From NCBI GenBank assembly GCA_964392985.1, contig CAYMSF010000005.1, positions 31,911 to 95,910 of the forward strand: a DNA stretch of 64,000 bases, read 5' to 3'. Positions 45,715-54,484 of the stretch are shown one piece after another (the stretch's first letter is position 1; every line of letters starts with the position of its first letter). Source of the stretch: CAYMSF01 sp964392985. Its GTDB lineage: Bacteria > Verrucomicrobiota > Lentisphaeria > Victivallales > Victivallaceae. The position numbers and the translations under genes are program-made. A model generated the notes under the pieces. The model was given only the letters and a program-made list of their open reading frames with translations. It did not search any database and had not been told where the DNA came from.

Positions 45715-46803
45715 TCAGTCCATTTTTCTCAACAATGGATGAGTGCTGCACCGTATCGAACCGCCATCCTCGTTATGTCTGGCAAAGTAAATCTGATAAA
45801 CGGTGATGCCCAATGCCTCTAAGTTCTTCTTGACCAATTTGCCATCAAAATGGTCGTTGACCCCCATAATATAATGATTGGGGTTAATTGGCAAACCATT
45901 CACCGCAAGATACCGCGTCTCATTACGGCTTATCTTAATTTGCTGCCATCCTTTGAAACAGGCAGGAATGCCATCAAGCATGACTTCGGGGCAAACAATA
46001 ATTACTCCTGGCCGCGGTACTGATAGCGCAACATCTAAATGCAGTATATCTTCTGTCAGGCGTACCCGTTCAACATCATATCCCTGCGGTTCAAGATATG
46101 ACTTCAACCACCGGTACCCCAATTCGCTGGAACCGGTGGCGCGATTCATCGAATTGCCGACAAGTATTTTATTGCCCAGCACCAGGACGTCCCCGCCTTC
46201 CAGTACGGGAAATCCGGTCTTACTGAATTGTCCATGCTTGAGCATGACCGAATAATCTACTCCCGGCATTGCTACCCATTTTGCGCCAGAGTCCATGACT
46301 CTTTGCGACAGCAGGCCGCGCAAACCAAGAATATCGCAACGGCGATAAAGTGAACCCATCGTATTCTCAATAACGTTATTGCCAATCACGAGAATCGGGT
46401 CGCGGGTGTACTGCTGTGAAACGCCGGCCAGTTGAATATATTCCTCGCCAAAATTATTGATTGCTCTTTCTCTGGTCAATACTTCCGGCCGCCACACTTT
46501 TACACCATGCATGTTGAGGATGGCGATTAATTCATCATTTTCCTTCTCCATGGCGGCGTATTTACCGGTGGAAACAGAGTCCTGCCCGGATAGCGCAGTG
46601 AATTTTGCCACTTCGGTTTCAGGCAATATCTTAATTGCCTCCTGCACCCACTTAGCTACCGCCAGATTTGGATAGATCGAGAACGGCACGCCGACGATGA
46701 CTTCCTTGAGATCACCATATTCATAATCCACGAAAATTTCATTTTCTGAAATTTTCCTGGCGGATTTTCCGGTACCATTGCCAGCGTTTGTTGAATTCAT
46801 TGC
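45715..46803 (-). CDS. Amidinotransferase/arginine-deiminase superfamily enzyme
   Basis: A protein of about 362 residues with the guanidine-modifying fold. The family blocks are EGGDVLVLGNKILVG, the catalytic His in ILHLDVALSV, and a Cys eleven residues from the C-terminus (IRCSTHPLLR), the expected nucleophile. An early YGDLKEVIVGVP also fits glycine/inosamine amidinotransferases. The start ATGAATTC with AAAGG 5 bases upstream is chosen; another ATG lies 21 bases earlier without a clear site. It may use arginine to make a guanidino compound, or deiminate a substrate; which one cannot be decided. The upstream UROD-like gene ends about 10-30 bp before it, so the two form an operon. Confidence 0.72.
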   Translation of the reverse strand, partial: AMNSTNAGNGTGKSARKISENEIFVDYEYGDLKEVIVGVPFSIYPNLAVAKWVQEAIKILPETEVAKFTALSGQDSVSTGKYAAMEKENDELIAILNMHGVKVWRPEVLTRERAINNFGEEYIQLAGVSQQYTRDPILVIGNNVIENTMGSLYRRCDILGLRGLLSQRVMDSGAKWVAMPGVDYSVMLKHGQFSKTGFPVLEGGDVLVLGNKILVGNSMNRATGSSELGYRWLKSYLEPQGYDVERVRLTEDILHLDVALSVPRPGVIIVCPEVMLDGIPACFKGWQQIKISRNETRYLAVNGLPINPNHYIMGVNDHFDGKLVKKNLEALGITVYQIYFARHNEDGGSIRCSTHPLLRKMD

Positions 46804-46834
46804 AACCTTTGATTGTTGTACCATCAGTATGGTT

Positions 46835-47977
46835 TTATTTACAGTATAATTTTGAGTCGATGCCGAACATGGATTTTTTTAGTTCAAGATAGTAGAGATA
46901 ATCATCAGGTGAGACGTTCGGCGGACAGCGGTGGTCGCAAAACGGGATAAAACCGCCACGTTCAACATAAGGAATAAGCGGTTCCATATATTCACGGATG
47001 GCTTTTCTCCCGTTGCCGAGCTGTATTTTATCGAATCCGCCCATGATGCGAAGTTCCCCGGCATACTGGTCCAGCAGTTCACCCGGATGGGCGCAGCCCA
47101 TGACCTCAAATGGAAACAGGCAGTTGACCCCGTTGCTCAGAAAGTAAGGCAGTATCGGGCGGACGTCGCCGTCACAGTCAATCCACCACAGGTCAATGCC
47201 GTATTGTTTCAATTTACGGTTAATCCTCTGGTAACGCGGCGCGACAATATCCCGGAAGAAGTCAACGCTGACAATCGGGCCGTTTTTGAAGCAGATGTCT
47301 TCCCACCCGGCAGCGAAGTCAAATGAAAAATGCGGCAGCAACTGATCCAATGAGTCTTCGACAAGCTGGCAAGAGGTTTCTACCATATCCTCAACCATTT
47401 CCGGATAGTCGTATGTGGCGTAAGCAAGACCTTCAAAAGTAAGGATATCGCGGATGCGTCCAATCATTGAACCTGTCCAGATACCCAACGGATAATCTCT
47501 GTTTTCGGGATGCTGTGCCTGTAATTTGCTGATGTTCAACCGGCGTGCCGGGTCATCACGCCTGAAACGTTCCTCTTTGCAGCGTTTCCAGTCGTCAGGG
47601 GTGACAATGCTCGATTTGAGATAGTGCGGAATAGATGAACCTTGCCCTGATTTAGGAACTTCCGCCAGCAGTCCATCGGCATTCATAATTACATTGACAT
47701 CGTCGCGTTCTTCAATTACTTTGTTCTCGAACGATGGATTCATCCCGGTATTTCCCCAGATGATATCAGTACGGTCAAAATTGAAGAAAATGTCGGCCTC
47801 TTCATTATTCTTTATGCCGTGCTTGACAAAGAGGTCCCATTCAGTAAAATTCTCTTCCCAGTAACCAAATTCACGGTTGAAACAGCGGTCAACACTTTTA
47901 AAATGCATCTGGCGGTTAAAGCGTTCACGATCTGTCAGACGACCTGCCCATTTTTCAATTATCGGTACAATTGCCAT
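46835..47977 (-). CDS. Uroporphyrinogen-decarboxylase-like (UROD/MtaA family) protein
   Basis: A 380-residue TIM-barrel protein of the UROD superfamily, in the branch common in anaerobes rather than the heme enzyme: it lacks the N-terminal substrate block of HemE and has GMNPSFENKVIEERDDVNV and GIDLWWIDCDGDVRPILPYF. A His/Cys pair near FPFEVMGCAHPGELLDQY and FIPFCDHRCPPNVSPDDY could bind zinc. MtaA/MtbA relatives move methyl groups between corrinoid proteins and thiols, but no corrinoid protein is adjacent. The start with AGGGGTGG 5 bases upstream is preferred over a GTG 9 bases earlier. It precedes the amidinotransferase gene. Confidence 0.75.
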   Translation of the reverse strand: MAIVPIIEKWAGRLTDRERFNRQMHFKSVDRCFNREFGYWEENFTEWDLFVKHGIKNNEEADIFFNFDRTDIIWGNTGMNPSFENKVIEERDDVNVIMNADGLLAEVPKSGQGSSIPHYLKSSIVTPDDWKRCKEERFRRDDPARRLNISKLQAQHPENRDYPLGIWTGSMIGRIRDILTFEGLAYATYDYPEMVEDMVETSCQLVEDSLDQLLPHFSFDFAAGWEDICFKNGPIVSVDFFRDIVAPRYQRINRKLKQYGIDLWWIDCDGDVRPILPYFLSNGVNCLFPFEVMGCAHPGELLDQYAGELRIMGGFDKIQLGNGRKAIREYMEPLIPYVERGGFIPFCDHRCPPNVSPDDYLYYLELKKSMFGIDSKLYCK

Positions 47978-48253
47978 TTTTACCACCCCTGATTTAATAT
48001 TAATTTAAAAAAAATACAGCTGCGCAATTCTTCCTGATGACACGGTTTTACCTGTTCGCCGCATACATGCCGGTATGCATTGTCTGACCCGCCGGTTTTT
48101 ATTATATATACAAAGATAATATTAAATTTCAATTTGTAAATGTATAAAAATAATAATATTATACACGATAGTAATATAAAGCACGAATTTTAAAATATTC
48201 TACGGTTATTGTTTGACAGTTCTCTCCGGAATAATCATTTGCGAGGTGACAAT

Positions 48254-49048
48254 ATGAGGATTATCAAGGCTGAAGAGGTCTATCCCTCGGTAAAAATCGC
48301 TAATTATATGGCAGTTGAACGGACGCGGGCACACCGGTGGTTGCGGCGGGTAAATCCGGACTTCGAGCTGATTTTGTCTATTCGCGGCGAATTCGAATTT
48401 ATCAATCATGATACTGGTGAGCGGGTGATGCAACAGCCTGGTACGGTACTGCTGATTCACCCGATGGAATTTCACTCCTATACGTTGATTTCGGAAAAAG
48501 GATTCTTCAGTTGTATTCACTGCGAACTTTCAGCCGGGATGCGCTATGCCGATGGAGATTACGCGTTGGAGGAGGAACCCTTGCGGCTAACCCCGGGTGG
48601 CGGTGAAGTTCAGGATTTATTCCGGCGTACAGCACAAAATTTTCAACGGAGCGGGCGTTTCTGCCAACCACTGTGCGATACGCTGGTACGGGAAATTTGG
48701 CTAAGTATGGCGGAATACCGGCAGAATGCCGCCGCAAATCCGAAAGACATACGGCTCGATGCGATGCTTGAATATTTAAACAGTAATTTAACGGCGCACT
48801 ATGGCCGGGCGGAGCTGGCACGAAAATTTCATCTTACCCCGCAACATATAAACTTGATTTTCAAGCAGTCACTGGGGGTGTCGCCAACCGGATACGTTCA
48901 CCGTGAACTGATTCGTGCCGGTTACCGGCTGCTGCAGGAAGAAGGGCTCAGCGTTAAAGAAACCGCCGCGAAACTTGGTTTCGCCAACCAGTTCTATTTT
49001 TCCCGGACGTTTAAAAAGGTTTTCGGAATTACACCGTCATCGGTTTAA
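48254..49048 (+). CDS. AraC-family transcriptional regulator with cupin-like N-terminus
   Basis: A 264-residue regulator. The N-terminal half is a cupin-like ligand domain (NPDFELILSIRGEFEFI, GTVLLIHPMEFHSY). Residues about 165-264 hold the two helix-turn-helix units of AraC proteins (AELARKFHLTPQHINLIFKQ and VKETAAKLGFANQFYFSRTFKKVFG). The start with GAGGTGA upstream is preferred over one 45 bases earlier. It is divergent from the UROD/amidinotransferase pair and convergent with the aldolase gene, so it may control either; AraC proteins of this type usually answer a sugar. A long noncoding stretch (47978-48253) between the divergent genes should hold both promoters. Confidence 0.88.
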   Translation: MRIIKAEEVYPSVKIANYMAVERTRAHRWLRRVNPDFELILSIRGEFEFINHDTGERVMQQPGTVLLIHPMEFHSYTLISEKGFFSCIHCELSAGMRYADGDYALEEEPLRLTPGGGEVQDLFRRTAQNFQRSGRFCQPLCDTLVREIWLSMAEYRQNAAANPKDIRLDAMLEYLNSNLTAHYGRAELARKFHLTPQHINLIFKQSLGVSPTGYVHRELIRAGYRLLQEEGLSVKETAAKLGFANQFYFSRTFKKVFGITPSSV

Positions 49049-49118
49049 ACCGGAACCGGTTAAATCAATGACGGGTTTCACCATGCTGTAAGGCGTTAGT
49101 TCCGTGCCGGAGAATACT

Positions 49119-51023
49119 TTAATTGAGCATCACCTGTCCGCCGGTTACCGGTATAGCTTGACCGGTTTCGTACGATTGTACTACCGCATAGATGATAGCG
49201 CGGGCGACATCGGCGGGAAAACATCCCCGGTTCATCGGTATTTTTGCTTCATAAAACGCCTTGACGTCGGCGATGGTGGTTGCTCCGGGCACTTTGCCAC
49301 TGTTCAGATATTGAACAAATAAACCTTTTTCCGGGTCGCTCCACAACGGACCGTCAAAGAAATTTCCCGGACAGATGCTGTTGACCTTTATTTTGTCCTC
49401 AATGAGTTCCATGGCAAAACTCTGGGTCAAACCGATAGTGCCGAATTTACTGCCGGCGTAGGCTCCGTTACGGTTGCTGCCGGTCAGGCCGCTCTTGGAA
49501 TTAATCTGGACAATATCAGTCCAGCCGTTGCTGGATTTATTCTGCCTGGCCATAACTTCAGCCAGATGTTTTACACAGAGGAAATAGCCGGTATAATTAA
49601 TATCAGTAACAAAATTCCAATCTTTGAGTGCCATCGTTTTAACTGAACCGGCACGGAGCACTCCGGCGTTGGCAACGAGAATATCTATTCCACCGCATTT
49701 TTCGACCAGCGAAGCGGTCATCGCGGCGACGGAATCTTCGGCGGCGATATTAACTTCCAGCGCGATAGCGCTTCCTGAACCGATTCTGGCATTGAGCAAT
49801 GCCGCGGCATTCTCCGCTCCTTGCAGATTGACATCTGCAATCACGGCCAACGCACCGGCTTCTGCCAATTCTCCGGCAATGCCGAGCCCGAAACCTTGAG
49901 CTCCGCCGGTGATAACGGCAATCTTGCCGGCCAGCGGTCCGGAGTTCTTACCTGAAGCCACCTGTTTACGATATGATTCCACTTCCCAGTTTTCAATGAA
50001 CATGCGACTTGAATCGCTCAACATTCCGGCTCCACCGAATGCCGCGGCGTAAGCTTGAACTTTAGCGGCGTCCATTGCCAGCGCCGCAACGGTCAATGCA
50101 TCTTTATAGGTGGCTCCGGCACAGAATATTGCTTTACCGGGAATTGATACCACTTTAGGTTTGTAACCGTGCCGCCCGATAAATTTATCAACGATTGAGG
50201 TGGAGATATCCTGATTTTCCAGGCAGAATGATTTGGCGTATACGATATGGTCAGGAGTCAGCGGTCCCGCTGCCGGAGTAAACGGCGGGAGACTGATGAC
50301 TGTTGCCGGTGTGCTTTCACCGAGCAAACCGCGCAACACTGGCGCAAAAGCCATTACCGCAGCACTATCTTTATTGCCACTGTTCAGTTCCAGACTAACG
50401 CCGGCGCAACGATAAAATTCAGTCAGTTTGTCCATAAGGGCTGTATATATCGCCCGTATGCCGGCGGCATCATCAGCGCCGACGAATACGCCATGGTTTT
50501 GAAGGAAAATTACCTGAGGATGGCGTTTTTTTGCTTGAAAATATGATTCAGCGGCGGTTTTTACCGTTTCAGCCAGTATAAAGCCGGGGTCAACATAGTC
50601 AATCCACAACGCTTCCGGGAATAACTTTGCGCAAATTTCTTTGCCATTTTTGCCGCAAGTCATGCCATTGACTGCCGCCGGGTGGAGGTGGACGACGCAA
50701 GTTGAGGGCAGTATTTCATGGAGCGGCGCTTCAACGGAGGGACGACCGGATGAGTCATAGGTGACCGCATCGGCAAGCATTTTTTTGACAATTGCTTCGC
50801 GTTCAGTCGCCTGCTCCGTCCATTCACGGGAGAAAATGGCACGGATTTTTGAACGTTCCATCTTGACGAAATCTTTTGTGGTAATCGCTGCCAGGCTGAT
50901 GCCGCTGGGCTTGACATACAGATACTGTTCATCTTTGTATGAAGTATTGCCGCCGCCGGCAAGGACATAAGCAGGATTACTGCCGTAATGATTCGATAAT
51001 TCCGCCACTGATTGCAATGACAT
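49119..51023 (-). CDS. Bifunctional class II aldolase / short-chain dehydrogenase (RhaE-W-like)
   Basis: A 634-residue fusion. Residues 1 to about 350 are a class II aldolase with zinc histidines in CVVHLHPAAVNG and FLQNHGVFVG. Residues about 375-634 are a short-chain dehydrogenase: cofactor loop GGAQGFGLGIAGEL, NAG motif in LVANAGVLRAG, catalytic Ser in INSKSGLTGS and Tyr-x3-Lys in YAGSKFG. This layout matches proteins of rhamnose catabolism that cleave rhamnulose 1-phosphate and oxidise or reduce lactaldehyde. GGAG lies 7 bases before the chosen ATG; a start 39 bases earlier is less likely. It supports growth on deoxyhexoses; the exact sugar is inferred. Confidence 0.85.
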   Translation of the reverse strand: MSLQSVAELSNHYGSNPAYVLAGGGNTSYKDEQYLYVKPSGISLAAITTKDFVKMERSKIRAIFSREWTEQATEREAIVKKMLADAVTYDSSGRPSVEAPLHEILPSTCVVHLHPAAVNGMTCGKNGKEICAKLFPEALWIDYVDPGFILAETVKTAAESYFQAKKRHPQVIFLQNHGVFVGADDAAGIRAIYTALMDKLTEFYRCAGVSLELNSGNKDSAAVMAFAPVLRGLLGESTPATVISLPPFTPAAGPLTPDHIVYAKSFCLENQDISTSIVDKFIGRHGYKPKVVSIPGKAIFCAGATYKDALTVAALAMDAAKVQAYAAAFGGAGMLSDSSRMFIENWEVESYRKQVASGKNSGPLAGKIAVITGGAQGFGLGIAGELAEAGALAVIADVNLQGAENAAALLNARIGSGSAIALEVNIAAEDSVAAMTASLVEKCGGIDILVANAGVLRAGSVKTMALKDWNFVTDINYTGYFLCVKHLAEVMARQNKSSNGWTDIVQINSKSGLTGSNRNGAYAGSKFGTIGLTQSFAMELIEDKIKVNSICPGNFFDGPLWSDPEKGLFVQYLNSGKVPGATTIADVKAFYEAKIPMNRGCFPADVARAIIYAVVQSYETGQAIPVTGGQVMLN

Positions 51024-51150
51024 AAAATTCTCCGTATAATATATAATAATGAACGCGCACAAAATATGGCGCTATTGGATAAATCCCAGTCATTTTGACT
51101 GGAAAAACTAATACCTAAAGATAACCCTTAAAATCATTATTTCCAGTTGC

Positions 51151-51172
51151 GATTTCAACCTTATAGAGTATA
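51151..51172. repeat. Copy of the dispersed TATACTCTATAA repeat
   Basis: On the minus strand this reads TATACTCTATAAGGTTGAAA plus TC, just after the aat stop codon (51183). It is the closest copy to the consensus shared with 10402-10690, 51866-51888 and 63207-63260. It lies in the gap between aat and the aldolase gene. Confidence 0.65.
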
Positions 51173-51182
51173 AAAATCGCCG

Positions 51183-51848
51183 TTAACAATTTTTCGTACC
51201 TGGTTGTAATGTTTCCCTGAGCAGTTTTAAATAAGCTGCACGTGAAATCTCGTTGGCGCCCAATTGCGCGGTGAATGGATTCAACACTTGCGAATCCAGC
51301 CAGGTTGAACCGCGTTCATTGCTCAACCATTTAATGGTCTCAATCAACGCGAATTTTGACGCGCCGCTCGTATGGTAAAACATACTTTCACCGGCGAAAA
51401 AACGGTCAAGCAGCACACCATAAAGACCGCCGGCAAGATTACCGCTGTCATCAATCGTTTCAAAGCTCCAGGCATAGCCCTGATTGTGCAGTTCAATATA
51501 GGCGTCTATCATTTTCGCGGTTATCCAGGTCCCGTCATCTTTTCTTTTCGCACGGGAACAATTTACTATTACTTCCTCAAAGCGTTGATTGACTGTCAGC
51601 GTAAATTGATTCCGCCGCAATTCACGCTGAACTTTCGGTGGATGGATTAACTGCTCAAAACGCAAAATTGCCCGGCGCGGCGGCGAAAACCAGAGAATAT
51701 GTTCCTCATCCATCGGCCACGGGAAAATACCATGTGTATAGGCTTCAAGTAACATCCCCGGATATATTGCCGCAGAGTATCCGACGAGGCCATCCTTCGA
51801 CGGTTGTAATGAATGGGGAAAATATTCAGCCGGTGGAATATTGAACAT
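51183..51848 (-). CDS. aat: Leucyl/phenylalanyl-tRNA--protein transferase
   Basis: A 221-residue N-end-rule enzyme that adds Leu or Phe to proteins with N-terminal Arg or Lys, marking them for ClpAP. Signature blocks: EAYTHGIFPWPMDEEHILWF, SPPRRAILRF, the central LYGVLLDRFFAGESMFYH and TWLDSQVLNPF. Length is normal. Its start codon overlaps the stop of the upstream flavoprotein gene (TAATG), so the two are co-translated. A dispersed repeat copy follows its stop. Confidence 0.96.
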   Translation of the reverse strand: MFNIPPAEYFPHSLQPSKDGLVGYSAAIYPGMLLEAYTHGIFPWPMDEEHILWFSPPRRAILRFEQLIHPPKVQRELRRNQFTLTVNQRFEEVIVNCSRAKRKDDGTWITAKMIDAYIELHNQGYAWSFETIDDSGNLAGGLYGVLLDRFFAGESMFYHTSGASKFALIETIKWLSNERGSTWLDSQVLNPFTAQLGANEISRAAYLKLLRETLQPGTKNC

Positions 51849-53122
51849 TATTGAGTTAACCCGTGAATTTCAACCTTATCGAGTATAGCGGCGTTGATTC
51901 CGGCGAGATATCCGCTGGAAAATGCCCATTGCAGATTGAATCCACCGCACGGGCCGTCGAGATCAAGAACTTCGCCGGCAAAAAACAGACCGCGTACCAG
52001 TTTACTTTCCATTGTATAGGGATTTACCTCTTTCAAGTCCACGCCGCCGCGTGTCACCATGGCTTTGTCCCAGCCTTCTACCGCGCTGATTTGCAACGGC
52101 ATGGCAGTCAGTAATGCAGCGAGTTGTTTTCTGCCCTCCACGCTGAATTCGGCGGCTTTAACGGATTCAATCCCTGCAAGTTTACAAAGTTGGGTGGCGA
52201 CCGTTGCCGGCAGCTTACTGCTCAACCAGTTTTTTATTAATCTCCGCCCGTTTTCCCGCTGCCATATATTGAACTGTTCCAGCCAGTGTTCCGCGGTCAG
52301 TTCAGCGAAAAGATTGATTAAGACGGTAACCGGTTTGTTTTCCTGAAGCATAGCAGATACTTCACCCGCCAGATTGATGATTGCCGGTCCGGAAACACCG
52401 TTGTGAGTGAAGAGTAATTCACCTCGTTCATGCCGGTTGCGCTGTCCCGGCATCACGATTGCCGCAGATACTGTAGTAAAACTGATGCCGGAACATTCTC
52501 CCGGCCATAATTCACAGGTTTTTAATCCGGTCAACCCTGGAAGCGGAGTGATAATTTTATGTCCTGCCTGACGCGCCAAATCGTAACCGGATTCCCCTCC
52601 GCCAAGTTTCGGATAACCTTTGCCACCACAGGCAATAATTGCCTTGTTACAGGTGATGCTTTTGCCGGAAACACTAATTCCGCAGATAGCTCCATCCCTG
52701 ATTAATAGCTCATTAATGGTTGATTCATTGGCGATAAACACTCCCAATCTGGTGCATTCTGCCAGCAGCGCCGCCAAAATATCAGATGACTTGCCGCTGT
52801 CCGGGAAATAGTGGAATCCGTCTGCCGCGGAACATGATACCCCGCGAAGATTGAAAAAATCGAGCAAATCATCCCTGGAGAATATTCTCAGCGCCGGCAG
52901 TAAAAAACGCCATTGTCTGCCGAAACACAGCGCAAATTCTTCCGCCGGCAGCATATTGGTGAGGTTACATTTTCCGCCTCCGGCGGCAAGCAGTTTTAAT
53001 CCCGGACGGGGCATTTGTTCAAATAGAGAGACTGTCGCCCCGCGTGTTGCGGCAGCAAAGGCTGCCATCAGACCAGAAGGTCCGCCGCCAATAACGCTGA
53101 TTTTATTTCCGGCATTATGCAT
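51848..53122 (-). CDS. HI0933/YhiN-family FAD-dependent oxidoreductase
   Basis: A 424-residue flavoprotein. The N-terminal dinucleotide fold is ISVIGGGPSGLMAAFAAATRG, followed by AAGGGKCNLTN typical of this family; ACGGKGYPKLGGGESGYD and GVSGPAIINLAG are middle blocks, and the end has LFFAGEVLDLDGPCGGFNLQ then WAFSSGYLAGINAA. The substrate is unknown (related proteins are annotated as aminoacetone oxidases). The last dozen or so codons (after AGINAA) coincide with a copy of the dispersed repeat, so its C-terminus may be repeat-derived. It overlaps aat by one base. Confidence 0.88.
   Translation of the reverse strand: MHNAGNKISVIGGGPSGLMAAFAAATRGATVSLFEQMPRPGLKLLAAGGGKCNLTNMLPAEEFALCFGRQWRFLLPALRIFSRDDLLDFFNLRGVSCSAADGFHYFPDSGKSSDILAALLAECTRLGVFIANESTINELLIRDGAICGISVSGKSITCNKAIIACGGKGYPKLGGGESGYDLARQAGHKIITPLPGLTGLKTCELWPGECSGISFTTVSAAIVMPGQRNRHERGELLFTHNGVSGPAIINLAGEVSAMLQENKPVTVLINLFAELTAEHWLEQFNIWQRENGRRLIKNWLSSKLPATVATQLCKLAGIESVKAAEFSVEGRKQLAALLTAMPLQISAVEGWDKAMVTRGGVDLKEVNPYTMESKLVRGLFFAGEVLDLDGPCGGFNLQWAFSSGYLAGINAAILDKVEIHGLTQ
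51866..51888. repeat. Dispersed repeat copy inside the 3' end of the flavoprotein gene
   Basis: The minus strand reads TATACTCGATAAGGTTGAAA plus TT, one base different from the core found at 51151. Here it is translated as ILDKVEI near the C-terminus of the HI0933-type protein. That an intergenic repeat becomes coding suggests insertion at the gene end. Confidence 0.6.
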
Positions 53123-53175
53123 CTATTATTGTTCGTTTGAAAATGTTTCAGGTTATTATCGCAATCAGCGAAACA

Positions 53176-53823
53176 TCACGACATAAAGTATTCAATGTTC
53201 GGAATTGTCAACTGCGGGTAATAAACACCATTGTGTTCATGCAATTCAATCAGGGCAGGGGCAGCCAGTTGAAATATAAAGCGATGAATCGGGAATGTTC
53301 TCACTTCCAGCAGAAATTCCAGCAGCACTGCCAGCGTGCCGCCATGTGCGAAAACTGCCAGCGAATATTGCTCCGCCTTAGGGTCAAGAACAAATCCGCC
53401 ATAACGGGGGTGAATACCTAATGTTTGCAACTCTTTCAGAAATGGCGGACATACCCGCTCGCACATTTCAAAACGTCCTTCGCCAAGTTCCGTTTTCCAC
53501 ATCTCTTCGGCATAAATCTCATGATTATGCTGTGCCATACGGTCAAATTCCTTATGGCTAAGTTTCTGATTGGGCAGCCATTCCCGTAAAAAATCCAGAC
53601 GTTGTAATTTGACATCCCGCCCGCGCAAAACAATTTCCGCGGTTTGCACCGCTCGCCCGTAGGGTGAGGCGAATGCGTGAGTTATCGCAAAACGGCTCAG
53701 TCCGGTACGCAATGTTTCCGCCTGAAATACGCCATCTGCCGATAAGTGACCAGTTACCGGGGAAACCGGACAGTCAAATGCGCCTCCTGCATTTTCTCCA
53801 TGTCTGATGAAAAGAATTTTCAT
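53176..53823 (-). CDS. Histidine phosphatase family protein
   Basis: A 215-residue protein of the phosphoglycerate-mutase-like superfamily. The catalytic RHG (FIRHGENAG, residues 6-9) and the second His (LAVFAHGGTLAVLLEF) are present, with SPYGRAVQTAEIVL between, as in this fold. It is shorter than gpm mutases and has no clear substrate; cobalamin-type (CobC) or other small phosphatases are possible. It lies downstream of a heptamer repeat tract (53881-53932), about 58 bases from its start. Confidence 0.75.
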   Translation of the reverse strand: MKILFIRHGENAGGAFDCPVSPVTGHLSADGVFQAETLRTGLSRFAITHAFASPYGRAVQTAEIVLRGRDVKLQRLDFLREWLPNQKLSHKEFDRMAQHNHEIYAEEMWKTELGEGRFEMCERVCPPFLKELQTLGIHPRYGGFVLDPKAEQYSLAVFAHGGTLAVLLEFLLEVRTFPIHRFIFQLAAPALIELHEHNGVYYPQLTIPNIEYFMS

Positions 53824-53880
53824 ATATGTTTATGGGTTCTCTTATTCGTAAATTTCTTCTTCGGAGAAACTGAACTCTTC

Positions 53881-53932
<52 letters not shown>

Positions 53933-53941
53933 GCCCGCTGT

Positions 53942-54475
53942 TCAATCTTCATCCGGCATGATTACACCGGTCTTTTTTGCATTTTCCCGGCGCTTTTCTG
54001 TGTCAAATTTGCGTTTTTCGTTGCGCAGTTTATCCATTTTCTTTTTTTCTACCGGTGTCGGTTTGGCGAGCAGTTCAGCAAAAAGTTTGATGGCATCTTC
54101 CAGATTATCTTCCAGTTTACGGTATTCCTTGCCCCTGTCTTTTTTTGCATCTTTCAGGTTTGACATGGATTCTTTGCCGTTACCGATATAATCAAGAAAT
54201 TCCACTGTTTTATTATACCAGCTTTTGTCTATTTCAGTCTCAACTTCAATGAATGGATATTGTTTTATCCAGTTTTTAATAATGTTGGCATAACTTTTGC
54301 ATGACATTGATGAGAGCGCTTTGTCTTTGTTCTGAAGCTGGGAGTTAATAAAAGTGTAATGGGCAAGTATCGCCGTTTTGTTCGGACACGGCGCCTCTTG
54401 TTTTTTTGCCTTTTCCGCTCCAACGATTCCTCCACACAACATAAATCCAATCAATACTAAAATATATTTAAACAT
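53942..54475 (-). CDS. Secreted lysine-rich protein after the pseudopilin operon
   Basis: A 177-residue protein with a signal peptide (FKYILVLIGFMLCGGIVGAE). The mature part is helical and highly charged (KLEDNLEDAIKLFAELL, then KKKMDKLRNEKRKFDTEKRR), with cysteines at two places (APCPNK, SSMSCKSY) that could form a disulfide. No family was recognised. It starts 9 bp after the K-like pseudopilin and is probably its operon partner, acting in the periplasm. Its ribosome binding site overlaps the end of that gene. Confidence 0.6.
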   Translation of the reverse strand: MFKYILVLIGFMLCGGIVGAEKAKKQEAPCPNKTAILAHYTFINSQLQNKDKALSSMSCKSYANIIKNWIKQYPFIEVETEIDKSWYNKTVEFLDYIGNGKESMSNLKDAKKDRGKEYRKLEDNLEDAIKLFAELLAKPTPVEKKKMDKLRNEKRKFDTEKRRENAKKTGVIMPDED

Positions 54476-54484
54476 TTTTATGCT

